A DNA stretch of 6,127 bases. Source: Legionellaceae bacterium. Lineage in GTDB: Bacteria > Pseudomonadota > Gammaproteobacteria > Legionellales > Legionellaceae. The position numbers and the translations under genes are program-made. A model generated the notes under the pieces. It had not been told where the DNA came from and ran no database searches. It was given only the letters and a program-made list of their open reading frames with translations. Shown here piece by piece: positions 5,591-6,127 of the stretch. The stretch is from positions 1 through 6,127 of the forward strand of contig CANNJG010000112.1 in the NCBI GenBank assembly GCA_947504795.1, in the 5' to 3' direction. The first letter of the stretch is position 1, and the number at the start of each line of letters is the position of its first letter.

Positions 5591-5633
5591 CCGGTCACAT
5601 CGGTAACAAAAGTGACCGGACACATAGGTAACA
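5591..5633. repeat. IS481-like left-end repeats (likely transposase-binding sites)
   Basis: Two direct copies of an 18-base unit, CCGGTCACATCGGTAACA (5591-5608) and CCGGACACATAGGTAACA (5616-5633), agree at 16 of 18 positions and are 25 bases apart. An 8-bp inverted repeat, CCGGTCAC/GTGACCGG, lies between them (5591-5598 with 5612-5619). They stand 40 bases upstream of an IS481-type transposase start, as expected of the left terminus and its binding sites. The exact outer edge of the element is uncertain, possibly near 5579-5590. Confidence 0.6.
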
Positions 5634-5672
5634 GTTAATCTACATCCAGACCAATAGCTAGGAGTGTCTGTG

Positions 5673-5981
5673 ATGCCTTGGATAAAGACTGAACCTATGA
5701 ACGAAAAAATTAAATTTATTTCAGCGTACCTCAATAATGAAGAAGCTACATTTCTTGAATTATGCGAACGTTTTAACGTTAGTGGTAAAACAGGCTATAA
5801 ATATATAAATCGATACAAAGAAGAAGGTATTGATGGTCTTAAAGAACGTTCAAAAGCGCCTCATGTTCAAGCAAACAGAATGGCTAGTCATGTTGAACAG
5901 AGCATCCTTGACGTAAAGAACCATCATCCAAATTGGGGCTCTAAAAAAATAAAAAATTGGCTGCAGCAAGAAAGAAGTTAG
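5673..5981 (+). pseudogene. IS481-family transposase, truncated after the helix-turn-helix domain
   Basis: The first roughly 100 residues of an IS481-type transposase remain. The opening MPWIKTEPMNEKIKFI, then a helix-turn-helix (about 24-57, ELCERFNVSGKTGYKYINRYKEEG), GLKERSKAPH, and HPNWGSKKIKNWL are all diagnostic. Full family members are about 300 residues or more and carry a DDE integrase core, which is wholly absent here. The frame stops at 5979-5981 just after LQQER, where the opposite-strand end of another transposase begins, so the gene was cut by insertion or rearrangement. The ATG at 5673 has AGGAG eight bases upstream; a GTG at 5664 is less likely. The coding is AT-richer than the adjacent ygfA. 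It cannot transpose by itself; the DNA-binding domain could still be made. Confidence 0.88.
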
Positions 5982-5984
5982 GAA

Positions 5985-6127
5985 TTACGCAAAACCCATC
6001 GAAACAGTCGGATTTTTAAGCTGCTCGATCAAATAGTTTCGTAATAGTCCACGTTTAATCTGATACACCGTTTCTCCTGTTTTATATGCAAGTTGCTTCA
6101 ATCTAACCCATACCAAGACGGCACAAG
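5985..6127 (-). CDS. DDE-type transposase, C-terminal end (runs off right edge)
   Basis: An open frame read leftward from the window edge to a TAA at 5985-5987 gives the last 46 residues of a protein. They include VRLKQLAYKTGETVYQIKRG and end LKNPTVSMGFA. The sequence looks like the C-terminus of DDE_Tnp_1-like (IS4/IS701-type) transposases, which often end with a basic helical segment of this kind. The family is my recollection, not a search result. Its stop lies 4 bases from the stop of the truncated IS481 gene, in convergent orientation, so the end of this second element must fall within a few bases of 5975-5985. The start, catalytic residues and other end lie outside the window. Confidence 0.6.
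   Translation of the reverse strand, partial: CAVLVWVRLKQLAYKTGETVYQIKRGLLRNYLIEQLKNPTVSMGFA

Noticed and set aside
5341..5625. Minus-strand open frames across the end of ygfA and the palindrome/IS end
   Set aside because: They cross repeats and are antisense to ygfA and the IS end, with no recognisable product.

Overview
The window looks like chromosome of a gammaproteobacterium of the order Legionellales (Legionella/Coxiella/Rickettsiella relatives). The decisive evidence is a run of Dot/Icm type IVB secretion genes on the minus strand: icmT, icmS, a small unrecognised gene in the icmR position, and icmQ. They stand in the same relative order as icmT-S-R-Q of Legionella. I cannot name the genus from the sequence alone. 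The nearest relatives of the poorly conserved icmR-position protein would decide it.

Layout in minus-strand transcription order: a small acidic protein of the PA3496-like type (4445-4633), icmT (4122-4385), icmS (3777-4121), a promoter region with a TTAA-type inverted/tandem site, the candidate fir gene (functional analogue of icmR, 3366-3650), a second promoter, icmQ (2639-3211), and then, only a few bases on, sufB (1187-2632), sufC (432-1184) and the first 145 codons of sufD (running off the left edge). The last three encode the SufBC2D iron-sulfur cluster scaffold. In Legionella icmQ is followed by icmP/dotM and icmO/dotL. Here it runs straight into the suf genes, so a secretion chaperone/effector module and a housekeeping Fe-S assembly operon appear to be transcriptionally joined.

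On the plus strand, ygfA (5-formyltetrahydrofolate cyclo-ligase, 4879-5466) is preceded by a non-coding stretch of about 220 bp. This holds a probable, rather short 6S RNA (ssrS-ygfA is the classic gammaproteobacterial pair). A candidate promoter for the divergent PA3496-like/icmT/icmS genes lies inside it on the opposite strand.

The right end (about 5549-6127) is a mobile-element scrap zone: a near-perfect palindrome of a dispersed-repeat type, an IS481-like left end with paired 18-bp direct repeats, an IS481-family transposase cut off after its helix-turn-helix domain, and, abutting it in the opposite direction, the C-terminus of a second, DDE-type transposase that runs off the edge.

How the genes work together: IcmS is a cytoplasmic adaptor that delivers effectors to the Dot/Icm channel, IcmT is a small inner-membrane component, and IcmQ with its FIR partner form a chaperone pair. 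SufB/C/D assemble Fe-S clusters under oxidative stress or iron limitation. The most unusual points are the icmQ-sufB junction, the novel fir-position gene, and the possible PmrA-type site at its promoter.
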